In this document: positions 1 through 24,345 of the stretch, in pieces | Layout of the letters: each line of letters starts with the position of its first letter | How positions within the stretch are numbered: the first letter of the stretch is position 1 | DNA from: Strix aluco | Taxonomy: Eukaryota > Chordata > Aves > Strigiformes > Strigidae | Assembly (NCBI RefSeq): GCF_031877795.1 | Contig: NC_133946.1 | Coordinates: 11,631,144-11,695,143 of the forward strand | DNA length: 64,000 bases | Direction: 5' to 3' | Position numbers and translations under genes: made by a program | Notes under the pieces: generated by a model | What the model was told of the DNA's origin: nothing | Database searches by the model: none | The model's input: the letters and a program-made list of their open reading frames with translations, nothing else

Positions 1-519
1 AGAGCGGGGTAGCACTAGCTCGCTGTTCATGGATGGCTAAGCGAATGAGAGGCAACAGGGAGCAGGACTAAACCAGGGTTTAGGCTAAAAGGGTTCATAA
101 ACCAGCCTTTTAACAGAAAGTGGGACATAGGAGAATGTCCTTAAAGCAAGTCATTCAGTAAGGAGAAACAAGTTACTGATCCTTGTAGATAGATGAATTT
201 AGATGCTCTCTTGCTTGGGTGGCTGTTGATAATGGCATCTGCAGACTGTGTGTGCTCATAAGTGACTGCATGGACCTGCTGTGTGAGGAGAGGCAGATTC
301 ACGATGACCCCTTGGAAAAGGAAATGAAAGATGGTGACAGAATTATTGTGTTTTAAGTCTTGCTAGCTTGTGGGAAGTTTTTGTTCCCGTTAAAAAAAAA
401 ACCCTACAGGGGCCTAAAAACTGAAAGGTAAATTGTAAAATAGAGACGTTACTACTTGGATTTTAGGAGGAACATAAAAGAATATGGTTGTCTATTGGAT
501 GAATATATTTAGGTTTTTG

Positions 520-1770
520 TGTACAAATGCTTCAAACATGGGGACTAAATGGGACTACATTTTAGTATAATGCAAGTATTAATGCAAAATCAAACCTGCA
601 ATTTAAATGGCACATCAGGATCTTTTGAGCAGAATGCTGATTTAGAAAGGAAAAACTTTCTTAGGAAGACCAGGTAAAAGAAAAGGCTAGGAGGTATGCC
701 TTCTGTTTTATGGTGTCCTGAATGTGCTTTATGGTTCGAAACGTAGTAGGAGATAGGACCACAATCCAGAGAAGAGATGAAATGTGTAATAAGAGACCAA
801 CTTGGTTAGATCAGGAGCTCTCTAATGAGCTTAAACTGCAGGAGGATTGCTCAGAAGGGTGGAAAGTAGGTCAAGTTCTAAAGGGCAAACAGAAAAGAAA
901 TTTATGTAGGAACAAAACTGGAAGGCCAAGGCACAAGAAGAGATGTTATTCTCAAAGAACATAAAGGGCACTAAGGAGGCATCATAAGTACACTGAGGAG
1001 GAGAAGGAGGATGAAGGAAAGAATTTGTTCACTGCTCATTTTGGTAGAAAATTAATAAGAGATGACACTGAGAATTCTTAAATGTTTAATGATTTTGCTT
1101 CAGTCTTTATTGAAAAGGTTAACTGTGATCAGCAGGCTAACACAATTAGCACAAGCATAAAGGGATAAGAACGCAGGCTAGAATAAGAAAACATGAACAG
1201 AAATGAGACTTCTTAGATAAGTTACATATTTTCAAGTCAGCTGGGCCTAATGAAATTCAAGGAATTGCAGATCAGTCAGAATAATTTCAATTCCCAGAAA
1301 GAGACTGGAACAAATAAGCAAGTAATCTATTTGCAACCACTTCCTAGGAGATAGCAGGGTAATTGCTAGCAGCCAGCATGGATTTGTCAAGAGCAAATCA
1401 TGTCAAGCAACCCAATTTCTGTCGATCACAGGGTATCGGGCTTTGGGTCAGGGAGAAATGATGGCTCACTCCTATATCTTGACTTCGGTTAAGTTCTTCA
1501 CACTGTACCTACGGCATTCCCAGAGCAAACTGAGCAAGTTTTCTCATGTATTAGTAAAAGTATACTCGAGAGAATAGTGTGAGGCATCACTGTCAAAATA
1601 GAAATGTGCATGAAGAAATTTATTGGAGTTTGTCCTGAGTCTAATACATGGTCGGTACTTTCATGTATGACTTATTAAACCTGTAGATGGTAAAAGCTGA
1701 AAGGAGGTGCAAATCTTTAAGAGATCAAGGACACAATACCCAACAGTCTTTAGAGAAGAATCTCAAAGTA
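520..1770 (+). repeat. Decayed CR1-like LINE fragment (endonuclease/RT region)
   Basis: Lies in the PAK6 intron. Reading + strand, it follows the consensus of amniote CR1-type LINEs: a KRPTWLDQEL-type segment near 800-830, the GFVKSKSC region near 1380-1410 (catggatttgtcaagagcaa), and a mutated LDFSKAFDTV block near 1478-1510. It is full of stops and frameshifts and has no intact catalytic motif. The only open stretch is 722-964. Limits are approximate; it ends close to a T-run at 1782-1800. Confidence 0.65.
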
Positions 1771-1781
1771 ACACTAGTTTC

Positions 1782-1800
1782 TTTTTTTTTTTTTTTTTTT
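1782..1800. repeat. Poly-T tract (19 T)
   Basis: Uninterrupted T-run directly after the LINE fragment; other T-runs lie at 5705-5719, 6893-6908 and 61086-61097. Confidence 0.9.
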
Positions 1801-3427
1801 CCCCAAGTAAGTCCAAGTGGAAATACTCTCTTAAATTGCATCACATAGTTGATTATTTCTGGTAAACTCTGTTTGAACAAATTCCTGTTCAATGATACCA
1901 ATCAATAGTAAGATTTTTTTTAAGTGCTAATTTGCCCTATTAGGCCAAGTCCTTATTCATCATGTTCTGGATTCAACTATCATAGTTTTTCCATTTTTTG
2001 TCATGTACTGTGTGTAGTTTGTAAAGGGTCGCTTTTCTGATATGTCTGGTGTTTCTAATGGATGAGTTAGAATGGACAGAAGACTCTTCCCGCCCCACTG
2101 ACAGCTTTCAGTCTGGGTTTTCTGACCATTTACTTTTGATATTTTTTTTTCCCTATCGAGTTTGATGCAAAAGTGATGGAAACAGTTTGAGGAGTTGGTG
2201 TCCTCAGTGTGTTGTTAAGGCAGCATTTGACAGCAGCTGGGGCCATGCAGGAAGGTGCATGGATGTGGTGAGGGAGGTACATTGCTGCAGTAGGACTGAA
2301 GAGCAGAATTTCCTGCTGCAGGTGATCATGTGTATGCAGCGGTATGAGTTGGATTGTCCTTTCTTCGCCTTGTCTGACAAAATCTTCTGTTCTGCCTTTC
2401 ATTCTCAGACCCTGAGCAGACTGGGCGCTCACTTTGTGCACTGTGGTGGCATTCTGTTGAAATTGCTGGAGCTGCTGTTTTGCACCAGCTAAATGTTAGG
2501 CTCAGTGTAATTAATTCAGCATCTTTAGAAGATCCCTGGAGTTCAGTTAGCAAACAGGAGATTGCCATCACTCCAGGGAAGGACTTTCCTCAGGCAGAGA
2601 TTCATGAAAGTGTAGGAGTGATCCTATGAATTTCTGTGAAGAAATGAAACATTTTGTTTCCCAGCACTAAAAAAGCTTCTGTAAGCTTTTCAGTTCCAGA
2701 ATAAACAAGGTAGAGCACTACATAATATACTGACAGCTTCAAGTGTCCTACTTGTATAGTGCTGTTGCTTGTTTGGATGGAAGCCTTGTTTTTCATCATT
2801 TGCTTACAAGGCAGTTGTGAGCTGTTGTGACCCTTTGTTCATCATTTTTAATTATAATAGCTTGGCAGAACAGAGGAGGGATGCAGTGTTGGAACAGAGT
2901 GGTCTTCACTGGACGGGAGTAAGATGCATTAGCAAAAACCAGGCTAAGGGAGGCTGATTACTGAGAGTGCTACAGGGGAGAGATGAACCTTGTGTTGGAG
3001 TAGCAAGGTGATTTTTGCAGATGGAGCTTATGGCATGCTGTAACCTCTTCTGAGAATATTCTCAGGAGCTTGCTGAGCCTAAGTTAGTGATGTGGCGTAG
3101 CACAATTTCAGCACAAGAGAGTCAGGAGTGCTAAAAACATCCTAATTTTGCTTTAATGTTGTCCTTTAGAATGTGAGTGCAGCAGCAGAATTCACTGTTC
3201 TGGCTGAAGGCACTGCTGCCTCTGACAGAAGGATGCAACCCAGTGATTCCTTTTTTTTCTTTTTTATCCCCTCAGTAAAGGACAATGAAAAAAGACACAA
3301 AAAATCATCTTTTTTCCCCTAAATTCCTTGAGTTGTCTTTGGCTAGACAAACAAAATCTAACCTTTGTCAAGATAAACTGAGCCTCAATTTTTACAACTC
3401 TTTTCCCCCTTCCCCTTTGTTTCGCAG

Positions 3428-14343
<10,916 letters not shown>

Positions 14344-14573
14344 CTTGACATAAGGGGAAACGCTAGGAAAAATAAGGTTTATTTTAAAAAAATAATTTAA
14401 AAAATCAAGAGACCAGGCAGTCTCATCTTGTGAATGGTGCTTGGGACTTGTCAGTGATCATTTTAGAGGATGAATGTGAATACTGTCCTTGCATTCTCAG
14501 CCTTTTGTGGCTTCTCTGTTGCTGAAGACAATCAGTGGATACTAGATCCAAATAAGACCAAGTATGTCTCAAG

Positions 14574-14579
14574 AATAAA
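14574..14579 (+). terminator. Candidate PAK6 proximal poly(A) signal
   Basis: AATAAA 231 nt after the stop codon, with a GT-rich element (gtgggtgtttcatgg) immediately downstream, as expected for a cleavage/polyadenylation site. Confidence 0.45.
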
Positions 14580-16286
14580 GTGGGTGTTTCATGGCTTGTA
14601 GATGGCTTCTTCTGAAGAATGGTATTTTAAAGTGGAGTCTGAAGTTGCGTATCTGAATGTCTGCAAGTTCCTGCAAACCTTGGCTGCTGACTACTGAACT
14701 GGAACAATATTTCCCAATTACAAATGTGATCTTTGTTTCCTTCGTTGTACACTGGAGTCTTGAGCTGACTCAAACGTACGTTTTCGGGCACAGACCCCTT
14801 TAAACTCTCAAACAATGCACAAAGACTTGACAATTTTTTCCTCCGAGACTTTTTCACAGATGATTTTAATTTCCTTCGGTTAAATGTGGACCTAGAAAAC
14901 TACATATTTTCCTAGGGAGCAGATGTGATATGTATATATTTGTTTTAAATGGCTCTTGCATCAACATGCTTCTCTTCTGCTGAGGAATATGTATGATTTA
15001 GTGGTCAATCTTGAATCCATTTCATGATCTTAAACTTTTGGAGGGGGAAACCCGTGGCTACGGGCCTCAAAACAGACTCTGTCACGACAGGTGTTCTCGC
15101 CACCAGGATCTTGTGGTTGAAAAGTCACAATATGCGACACATCCAGTGCTGGTTGGAGTGGAGAGTCTGTGAAAGCTTGTTCCTGTGTTTGGTTTCCAGG
15201 CACCTTTCTTTCCCAGTCCTTTCTCCCGAGAGAGGCTGAGAAATGCTGCCCTGAGACAATTGTTGCGCAGCACTTTGGGAATGCTCTAGGAGACTGAATG
15301 AAAACGTTTCAGCTGCCCTGCACATCCCAGGAGAGATTTTTGTGTTTGTGTGAGGTGGTTTGTTGAGCCTCTGTCTCCCCTGCTTGCTACTGCAGAACAT
15401 GGGGAGAAGAGAAACTTTTGATGTATGTTTCGTTATTGGTATACCCTTCCCCACCATCCCTTTGCTGATACATTCTGAAGGTTACTGGTTGTGTAAACAG
15501 CTCTTTCAGTTATTTTAAAATAGGTTTAGGTATTTTGTATGATACACTTTCTGAGCAGTGAGATAGTCAAGGTAATTGGACTCTAGGTCAGGATGTAACA
15601 TTGTACAGTAATGGTGTGTATTGTTGTGAGGTCTCAAGAATATAATCTTAAGTGTGGAACTGGGATCCTATTTTGAAACTCCAGATACAAATTTATGGGA
15701 ATTTAAGTTATTCTTCGGACAGTCCTACTGTCTCAGAAACTAACCTCATACTTGCATTTTCTTCAGAAGATGTTAATAATCTCTATCCTCTGCTATTTAC
15801 TCCAGTTACAGATTCTGCTTCAGAATTGAAGCCACAGTTGATTACTTGAAGTAATTTGGGATGGAATTCATCTGCACTGATGCCAGCCATCTAAATAGTG
15901 GGCACCCAGTCTGCGAAGCATATAGGTTGGCTCTGTAGGCCAAGGTGAGAGGAACACCTCCAGAGGGTGATTCATCTCTTCATCTCAGATACCTGCTGGA
16001 GGATGAAATAGCTGTCTCTCGATCCCACTCTGCCTGTGGCCAGTAGAGCGATCATAGGTGGTTTGCCTAGACTGGATGTCTAAGTTTGGGGCTGATGAAG
16101 TTGGTTGAAATGAATTTATTTAGCTCCTCCTTAGCTGCACTGGAAAATTTTTGATGTAAAATGTTTCTGTATTCCAGATATACTGCTTTTTTTTATGCAA
16201 AAGAGCAGGGCTTTGAAAAGATTTATAATTTGAAACAAACGATCCTGCTCATCTGTAGTTGTGAATCCTTTGCACTTGTGTTTCAA

Positions 16287-16292
16287 ATTAAA
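16287..16292 (+). terminator. Candidate PAK6 distal poly(A) signal
   Basis: ATTAAA, the commonest variant hexamer, about 1.94 kb after the PAK6 stop, followed by TG-containing sequence (cctgttgcagtgctg). Confidence 0.25.
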
Positions 16293-16310
16293 GTAGATCT
16301 TGATTTATTC

Positions 16311-19300
16311 ATAAGCCTGTTGCAGTGCTGAGATGCTTTAAAGTATGTCCACAGTTCAGAGATGTAAGGAAAGCGTGAACCTTCAAGTCTAGTCTGACTT
16401 ACCTATTCTGTGGCTATATGGCTTTTAAAACAAGAAGAGACTGTAGCAGAAGCCTGGATCCTGAAACAAACTTTACTTGCAGACAGGGATGACAGGTTTA
16501 ACATTTAACACCACTTTCTACTTTGGCCCAAGTCTGACTAAACACAGTGAGGGAAGGTCCCTGAAAGGTTGCATTCAAGTATCTTATGAAATTTTAAAAA
16601 CTCATTACCATGTTTGTGAAGAATGCAGAAAGCATCCATCTTCCTGTCCTATATAGAATTAAGTGTCTGATTCTTGTGTTTCTCTCTTTACAGTTCGTGC
16701 ATGGCATATCACCAATTAATTGCTCCATTATTTAGATGACTCTGGAATCAAATATAAATCCTAAGATAAACCTAGATTATTTAAAAGATTGAAGCTCTGT
16801 CTCCAGGGCCAACAGCTCCTTCCCCAAGGAACCAGGCGGCCAGTCAGGAGAATTACGATGAGCAGAGCAGGTTTGTAACTTGCTCTGCAGTAGTATTCAG
16901 GAGTGAGATTTCTTGTATGCTAAGTGATATCTAAGTATATAACAAAACGTAGCCTCTTCTCTGAAGAGCTCATAGCCTACTCAGTGGGTAATTATGCTTT
17001 GAAATGTTTTCTCTGAATATCTTTCCATGTATGCTTTCAACAAGGTTACACTTACGTCTCAGGGTTTTCTGTTGTTTTGTGTCATGTTTCACCTGAATCA
17101 TTCCCTTTTATTTTTCCTTCCTGTCAGCCTTGCTAGTATTGAGTCTTTTCCACGCTGCCATAGCCCTGGCAATCAGCATATAGTAGGCCTTTGAAGGTGG
17201 CAGGTTGAATTTATATGAACAATTTGCTGAATCAAACGGGGAGTCTGTGGGTGCTGTCATCTCCCAGTTGCGCTTGTTTATATATGATGGTGCCTGTCCT
17301 CCTCAGGCAGGGCTCTGTGCTATTGAATGCAGCAGCTTATTAGCTCATTTGTTTCAGAACAGGAAAAATCTTTCTCTAGAGGCCCCTATCTTTTAACCAG
17401 TGATTACAGAAGGGCCCTAGATCAAATGAGCCTCTCTACTTTTAAGGTTGTTCAGTCTGGGGAGAAGAATCCTGGAAGCCCCTGGAGCCTGGAGAAAGCA
17501 TTTTGCTGTGCTCTAGGTCCTAGTCTATAAATGGGGATAATAATAAGTAGTGAATCTTGACCATGTGGGGATATGTGTGGGGCAGGAGAGGGTCTCTAAA
17601 ACAGAGTAGCTACTGGGCAGCAATTCCTTCTGTAGTAGCAATGGTCATGTCAGCACTGTATCTTTATTATGGAGGTAGAAGTTAATTTTGGATCATTCAG
17701 TACAAATTGAGCCTGAACTGTGGCTCTCGACTGGATACAGTTTGTAGGAGTATCTAGAGCAGCTTGTGGTATGCAGAGTGGCCATGAACTATCCGAAGGC
17801 AGAGTTTCCTGTAATTGCAGCAGAGGGAGCAGAGAGAACTGCCCGTACACACATGTCCACCCTTCAGTTAAAAACTGGGGCATCGCAGTTGTGCAAACTG
17901 GAAGGGAATGAGTCCCTTTTGCTTACAAAGGAGGCCAGGATTGCCAGATATTTGTTTGGAGCTGTGAAGAGACATCAAAGGCTTCTGGGTCCCTCACTGC
18001 CTAGGGAGTGATAATAGAAATAAAGCTAAAGCAACCAGCTAACAAGCATTTTCTGGCTATTTGCTTCTCAGCGTTTGGTTGACAGCATCATATTCATAGG
18101 TATCTGCATCTATTCACCACAGCAAACTGATTTGCTTTAGTAATGACCTTCAGGCTGTCACTCGTGTCTGTGAAGTGCTCTGAAAACGTGAAGGGCATGA
18201 TGATAACAAAAGCACTCGCAGCCTGCTGAGCGGAGCTGTGCTCGTCCAGACTTCCCCACTGCCGCCAGTTCCCACTGGATTGAAGAGACAGCAAGGGAAG
18301 CTTTCCCCTGGCTTGGGCTTCTCGTCTGAAAGTGTGTGCCATGTTAGTGTTTTAGGTTTTCTTTCTTTTTCTTCCTGAATATTGGTGCTGAATTCTCATG
18401 AGGGAAGCTGCCTGTAAAGGTGTTGGCCAAGAGACGAGTTTGACTGCTGTGTCTTTTGATAGTAATGCTCTTATTTTAGAGAGTCCCCGTGCTGATCCTT
18501 CAGGTACAGTGCCTTGTGTTTGTATCCCTTGTTGTGGTTGGAGTCCTCCTTTGCTTAGGGATCCCCATTATTTATTTTTTTTTAAGAATAGAGTACAAAG
18601 TTTGGGCTCCTGAAAGTGAGTATTCTGGGCTAGAGGATTTAGTGGTAGAGAAAGAGATTTAGAATATGTCACATAAAAGATGAAAATGTGGAAAGAATCT
18701 AAGATGGTGCCTAAATCTGCTGTTCAGTGTCTGACTGGCACTATTGTCTAATTACCATTGAATTTGGTTTCTGTATGTAGCAACCTCATTTGCAGAGGCC
18801 TGTCAGATCCACCTACCGTGTCACCCTGTGGTCAGTAAGTGTTCTACGGTAAGCAGAAACACAGGCAGGGCTGCACAGCTGCATGAAGAAATCTTCAAGG
18901 ACACCTCAATCTGTGGGAGGAAATAGTCTGGAAAGTCAGAAGGTGGCATTTCTCCTCGGGAGTATGTAAGTAACCAGTAACTGGTGTGACTCTGTGAGGG
19001 ATGGTCAGAATTCATTGTGTGTTGTGTGAAACCTCTACAGTAATACTTGGTTTAGTGCCTTTATTTACTTTTGTCCACTTCTCATCTTGCAGAACTTTCA
19101 TCCCATTCTGTGTAGAGACAGTGTTCTGCCCAGAGGACCATCGGCATGCCTGGCCTCTGAGGCACGAAGGCTGCTTCGCTTCAGGGGGGAAAGGTGTTGA
19201 TGCAGAACGTGGTCGGTACTTCATCCGAGATGTGGCTTTTCTTACAGTTAGTGATTCTTCCATATACACTCTGAAAAGTACATTTAGAAAATATTTTTTT

Positions 19301-22300
19301 AGCACTAAGATGTAATCTGCGTAAAACATTCCACCTGTTTTTCATGAAATTCTGCATAAATCACCTGTTAAAGCTGTGCCAGGGCTTTGTTTAATAACAG
19401 AAGGGTTGCAAAATAGAAACTGTGATGTGGTGTAAGGGTACGAGTCATCACGGTGTGTTTTCTTCCCCAGGCTTCAAACATCAGAGGACATTAATAACAT
19501 GAATCCAAACTGCTGAAGTTAAGTTTTCTTACATCTGTGTCATAGAATAGCTGAGCTATGATTGCTTTTTGAAATGTCCACACCTTTAAAAAAGCCTTAT
19601 GAAGAGCGTTTTACTCTGGCGTTGTTTCAGCCCTTGCTTTGGCCAACCAATTTGTGTCATTCAAAGGCTGTCGGAGTGCTGACGTTCTGCTTGGAGAGGA
19701 TGGTAAAAAAGAGCTAAAAAGGTCAGAAGAGTAGAGGGATGTGTTCAGGCTGCTGTATCACCCTCAGAATGCTCACGGGCAGTATGAGAGCTCTCGCTGA
19801 AGGGTGCTGCTGAGGAGTTGGAACGGTGCAGTAATGAGAGGATGGAAATAGGCTGGAAACAAAGTGCTGCGGGAGTTGGCATGGGCTGGGGGGAAGGAGC
19901 CTGTGGCAACGGGGACCTCCTTGTGCAGGCTGCAGTCATGCCGGTGCGGTGGGTGAGGAGCAGCCTTTGAAGTGAGATTGAACCTGCCCCACCTGGCTTA
20001 GGGCATTTGTGTTGTCTTGTGCTGTCTGGAGGAAGAGAGTCCTTCCACTTTTCACTGCAGCTGGGGCTGTCCCTGTGAGACACCTTCTGCTTCTTCAGGT
20101 GGTGGTGTCAGGGGAGGGAGGAGTGAAAGCTTCCAGTAACTCAGGCTCTGCTGTTCTGCCCTGGCTTTTACGTGTCTGTCTCTGTAACATGGGTTTATTC
20201 TGTTGGGTTCATTCACTGTAGGGCTTTGGAGGAAAAAAGTAACCCCTGGTGCTTTGGCAGTGTGCAGAGAGAAGGGAGCACCCTGTGTTTGGTCTGAGCG
20301 GGGTGTCTGGGTTCCCTCTAGAGAGATGGGATGAATTGTCCTTCAAAATAACCCCTGAAAAACTTCTCTGGAGGGGTTTGGGTGGCAGCATGGAGCGGGT
20401 GGCTGAAGCTGGCGACAAACCCCCTTTAGCCAGCACGAGAGCTGTGTTTCTGCTGTGCTGGATGCTGTGTGCGGCAGGAGGGAGGGATAAACACCAAACC
20501 ATTCAGCCTGTGTTGAGCAACATGTGCTGCATAATGACATACAGAGCAGGCAGTGGCTGTTGTGCCCCTGGAAGTACAGTTAGAAACAGCTCTGAAGGGC
20601 TCCTGTTGTCAGCAGTCTCGGGCAGTAGGACAGTGAGTGCTGGGGGTGTATTTATGCTGATGGGATGTCTGCGTGTACTTAAGCTCGGTTCCTTGTTTGC
20701 CCGGTTTCATCCCTGTGCGCTGGGTCCCGGGGAGAAGCTGCAGCCTCCATCGTGTGGCTGAGAAACGCAGGTTGGACTGTTCCTGACGTCTGGAGAGAGA
20801 CGGTGCTTAGCAGAGACAGGAGCCCCACGCAGGGCCAGGGCTTTTCTGGGCAGGTTTTTGGTGTGTTTCTCCATTTGCAGCCTTTCCTCACCGTTAGGGT
20901 TGCAGTGGCCCTGCTCTGTGCTCTTACCAGGGAAGCCCCTTGTGCTAATCCCCTTCCCGAGACCATCCCTGATCTCTGCTGCCCGCCCCAGCGTGGGAGA
21001 CAGCGGGCTAATGAACATGGGCTCCAATTTGGAGCTGTCAGCGCTGCCGGCTGGTTTAAGTCAAAATATTAAACTGCTTCATGGCTGCAGTTCCACCTTG
21101 CTGTGATCTTTGTCGTCTTTTTTTGACGGCCTTCAAGCGCGAGTTCAGCCTTCAGGGATGGAGCCTGTTCTATAAACCAACAAAGCTGATCTAACTGGAG
21201 GAATATTTTACCACTTTGTGAAGTCAAGCATCAGTCCTGGAACAGCAAAGGCACCTGCTCTCAGCAGAAGGAAACAGCCATTGATAAATGTAAATCCATG
21301 GCAGAGCTCTGCTGTGCTGGTGAAGGAGCCCAAGCAGCCGTGGGGACGCGCAAGGAAGGGACCTGAGCCCACGCTGCGCTACCCGGGCGCTGCTTGGCCA
21401 GAGTTTTGTGAACCTCTTGCTGCCCACAGCAAGAAATGTTCCCTGTGCTGAGCTCGCTCTGTCCGGGTCGTGCTGCGGCCGGAGCCAGGGAGCAGCTGCG
21501 GGGTTGTGCTGAGCATGTGTGAGGAGCGGGAGCTGCTGCGGGGCGCGAAGGACCCAGCTCCAGGCACAAGACGTGGCGTGGCCGTCCTGGCACAGGGACC
21601 TTCCTGCTTGTGCAGCCCCTTGGCTTGGGCTGAGCTGGGACAGAGCCAGTGTGAGGGGTGTGAATGCACCAGAAGAGTTTTGACTCTGCTAAAGTTGCTC
21701 TTGTGACCTGAGCTCGGGAGGAGGAGGAGGCAAGGTCGTCTGTAGCAGCTGGGGGATCAGGAGCCATATTTGGACTGTGAGTAAATTGCTTTGTTAGATT
21801 TGGTTATTTAAGTACAATAAGGAATGGAATGAACTAGTGCAGAGGAGAACATGTGTGAGAAGGATATTAGGTTTAAAAAAAACCAACCTCACTGCATGTT
21901 TAATAACTGAGGAAGTTGAATTTGAGAACTGTGAGTACAGGTGGCAGAAAACTGGGCACCTGATGTCTCTGTTAACGTGTGTGTGCATCAGGCAACATTT
22001 GGGACTTGCTCCCATATCCACAAACTGCAATTAAAAAAAAAGGTGATCCTTTTTTTAAGAAATGTAATGGTTTATTTTGTTTAGAAAATAAATAAGTCAG
22101 AAATGTACAATATATAATTCCAGTATTACGCTAACACCGCAGGGGAGGTCTGGCCTCTGCTTGGATGTCAGACCATGCTTGGAACATCTGGTCTCTCATA
22201 CCTACTTGGGCTGGTTTTTTTGGTTTTATTTTTTATAGCAGCACTTCATAATGTGTTTATCAGTGCAGTTTCTAGGTGTAACTGTTCTCGTGGAATACCC

Positions 22301-24345
22301 GCTGCCTGCTCTAGGTTTGCTGTGATGGAGCTCGCTTTTCCAGAAAAGACAGAAACCTGAAGAACAAGTTGAGGGGTGAGTGGGGACTTTATTAGATCAT
22401 ACTGCAGTGTGGCATGCACTTAAAATTTTGGGGAGAGAGACTGTTGCTCCAGTCAGGAATGTGTCTCTTCTAGTATTGTCTCAAGGGCAAAGATTTTAAT
22501 AACAGGAGGATGGAAGAAGCTCCTTTTCTCACCCGTTTCTCTTCTATGGCTGGATTTAAAGGCACTGTAAGGTGGCAACAAAGGGGCTTGAGTGGCCAAA
22601 TAAATCCACTGAGGGGTTGGTTCGTCGGCACAAGGTTCTCCAGGCTGCTGGTGCCAAGACTTGGAGCAGCCACAGATCTGCTCAATTGCAGGTTGAGGTC
22701 AGAGGGGTTTGTTGTTATTGTTTTGGGTTTTTTGTTTCCTTGAACAATTTGGAAGAGCTGACCTACAGTACCTTATCTCTAGGATAGTAAAATAGTTGCA
22801 GTTCCCATTCCCTTTCGTATCCCTCAGTGCAACTTCTTCCACCTCTTGCTATTTACAGATGTATGACCAGAAGGGGTTGACTCTTCTGGGGGCAGGGGGG
22901 GGTGTCAGGTCAGTCCCCCTCCTCCACTTGTGACATCAGGTGACCACAAGTGCCTCATTTCCCAGGGTCCCTGAAACCTGGTGCATGGAGACTTTGGCAG
23001 GCCAACCTCCCAGCCTGGGGCTGACGTTATTTCAGGACATGATAAGAGGAAGGCCAGGATCTGGCTCATTTACTGAACTATTGCTATTTCCTGCTTTTTT
23101 AGGATCCATAAGAAAAATCTCTCTTACATGGTGCTAGGAAAGAGCTGGACCATGTTTCCAGTTCCTTCCTGCTAGATGAGTGAGAACTTGCTGTGTCAAA
23201 GCTGTTCAGTGCACAAAGTCATAAAACTGGTAAGAGAAAGTGTGTGTGGAGGCAGGGGCTTTGCTGCAAGTGTCGCATGCACAGAACCAGCCTTTGCTCT
23301 CCTAGAAAGTGGAAGCACAAAGATGGCTGAGGAACCTCCCCTCCTCCTGTGAGACAAGACCAAGATACGAAAACCCTGACCTCCGGGTGTGTTCTGCTGG
23401 TTTTGTGTTAGTGAGGACAGACAGTGGCCTGTCTGGGCCAGGGCTAAAAGAGGCTGAGGAGCATTTGCCCTCCCCTGTCCTTTGGGGGGGCACTTTTCAT
23501 TCAGAGTTAGGCTGTGGGCTGAGACTTCTCTGAGATGTCACCAAAGGGGGAGCAAATGGGAGCAGGGTGCAGGCTTCCCCCCAAGGTCCTAAACAGATCT
23601 TGGAGGAGTTTGGTTTTCCCAGCAGCAAGGACCAGCTTGTGCAGCTCACTGCTGAGCCCTCCGTTGTCATTAACGGGGCTGGCAGCAGGGAGAAGCAGCA
23701 GCTCTAGAGAACTGCTTTCTGCTGTGTGAATGGATAATTCAATGTGTTTCCTTATGAGCTGTACTCAGCTCTCTGTGTAAGGGAGGCTTATGGGTGGTAG
23801 AGCTGGCTGGCTCTTTATTTGAGCAATAAAATTATTTTCAAACAGTTTAGAAATTTTGTTGTAATCCTAAATCCATAATATGGAACTAATTTAGCTTCAT
23901 GAGAAAAAGTTTCAGTGAAGCTCTAAAACTATCAGATTGCTGTAGATGAGAACTCCTGCAAGTGTGTGTGTGATAACTGAACAAATGGTGAGGCTCTGAC
24001 TCCTCAGAATATGCCTTATAATGGGCAGAGTCTTCAGGGGATCCAAGTCTGAGGACTTGCCTGAAGGCTTGTGAGAGTCAAAGTTAGAACCAGCCCCAGG
24101 GAATAGAGGGGGTTAGAAGGAGAGGAGGAAGAAAAGCTGCCCCTTTCCACAGAAGGAACTGCTGGTTTGTTGTGTGGATACCAGACTGTCCTTGTCTGCC
24201 TGGGGGCAGGGAAGAAGCCAGCAATGGTTGTGCAGGGACAGAAAGGACACGAGGGTCTCTCAAACTGACCTTCCCTCCTCTCAGCAAGGCTGGGTGTGGG
24301 GCTAGAGGGAGGGTGCAGGTTTTGCTGAGCCCCTGCTGCCCCCAT
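16311..24345. other. Spacer between PAK6 and PLCB2, no gene recognised
   Basis: About 8 kb between the convergent 3' ends. Many open frames on both strands (for example 20249-20761 and 21261-21767) overlap each other, are Cys/Pro/Ser-rich, and show no domain or splice context, so I call none of them. Scattered AATAAA hexamers occur (18018-18023 and near 23825). The stretch 20.6-21.8 kb is richer in G+C and CpG than its surroundings. No interspersed repeat was recognised with confidence. Confidence 0.5.

Larger units (their letters stand above)
1..3427 (+). other. PAK6 intron (upstream part)
   Basis: No exon with a CRIB-like reading could be found here in any frame. Outside the LINE fragment the sequence is AT-rich and unremarkable; 2130-2570 has overlapping short open frames on both strands without recognisable content. 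Confidence 0.6.
14344..16310 (+). other. PAK6: PAK6 3' UTR (likely) with two candidate poly(A) signals
   Basis: Unique-looking AT-rich sequence after the PAK6 stop. An AATAAA at 14574-14579 is followed at once by a GT-rich stretch, giving a short 3' UTR of about 250 nt. An ATTAAA at 16287-16292 would give about 1.95 kb. Which one is used cannot be told from sequence; the outer limit given is the longer option. Confidence 0.45.

Noticed and set aside
722-964. 80-residue open frame
   Set aside because: It lies inside the decayed LINE and matches the KRPxWL region of ORF2; flanked by stops and frameshifts.
1-3427. Search for the PAK6 CRIB/start exon
   Set aside because: No frame carries a CRIB-like motif or a plausible ATG exon ending in phase 0 with a donor; the exon must lie upstream of the window.
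20249-20761. 170-residue + strand frame in the spacer
   Set aside because: Low-complexity translation, no homology recognised, overlapped by frames on the other strand, no splice or promoter context.
21261-21767. 168-residue - strand frame in the spacer
   Set aside because: Pro/Ser/Ala-rich translation typical of GC-rich non-coding DNA; no domain recognised.
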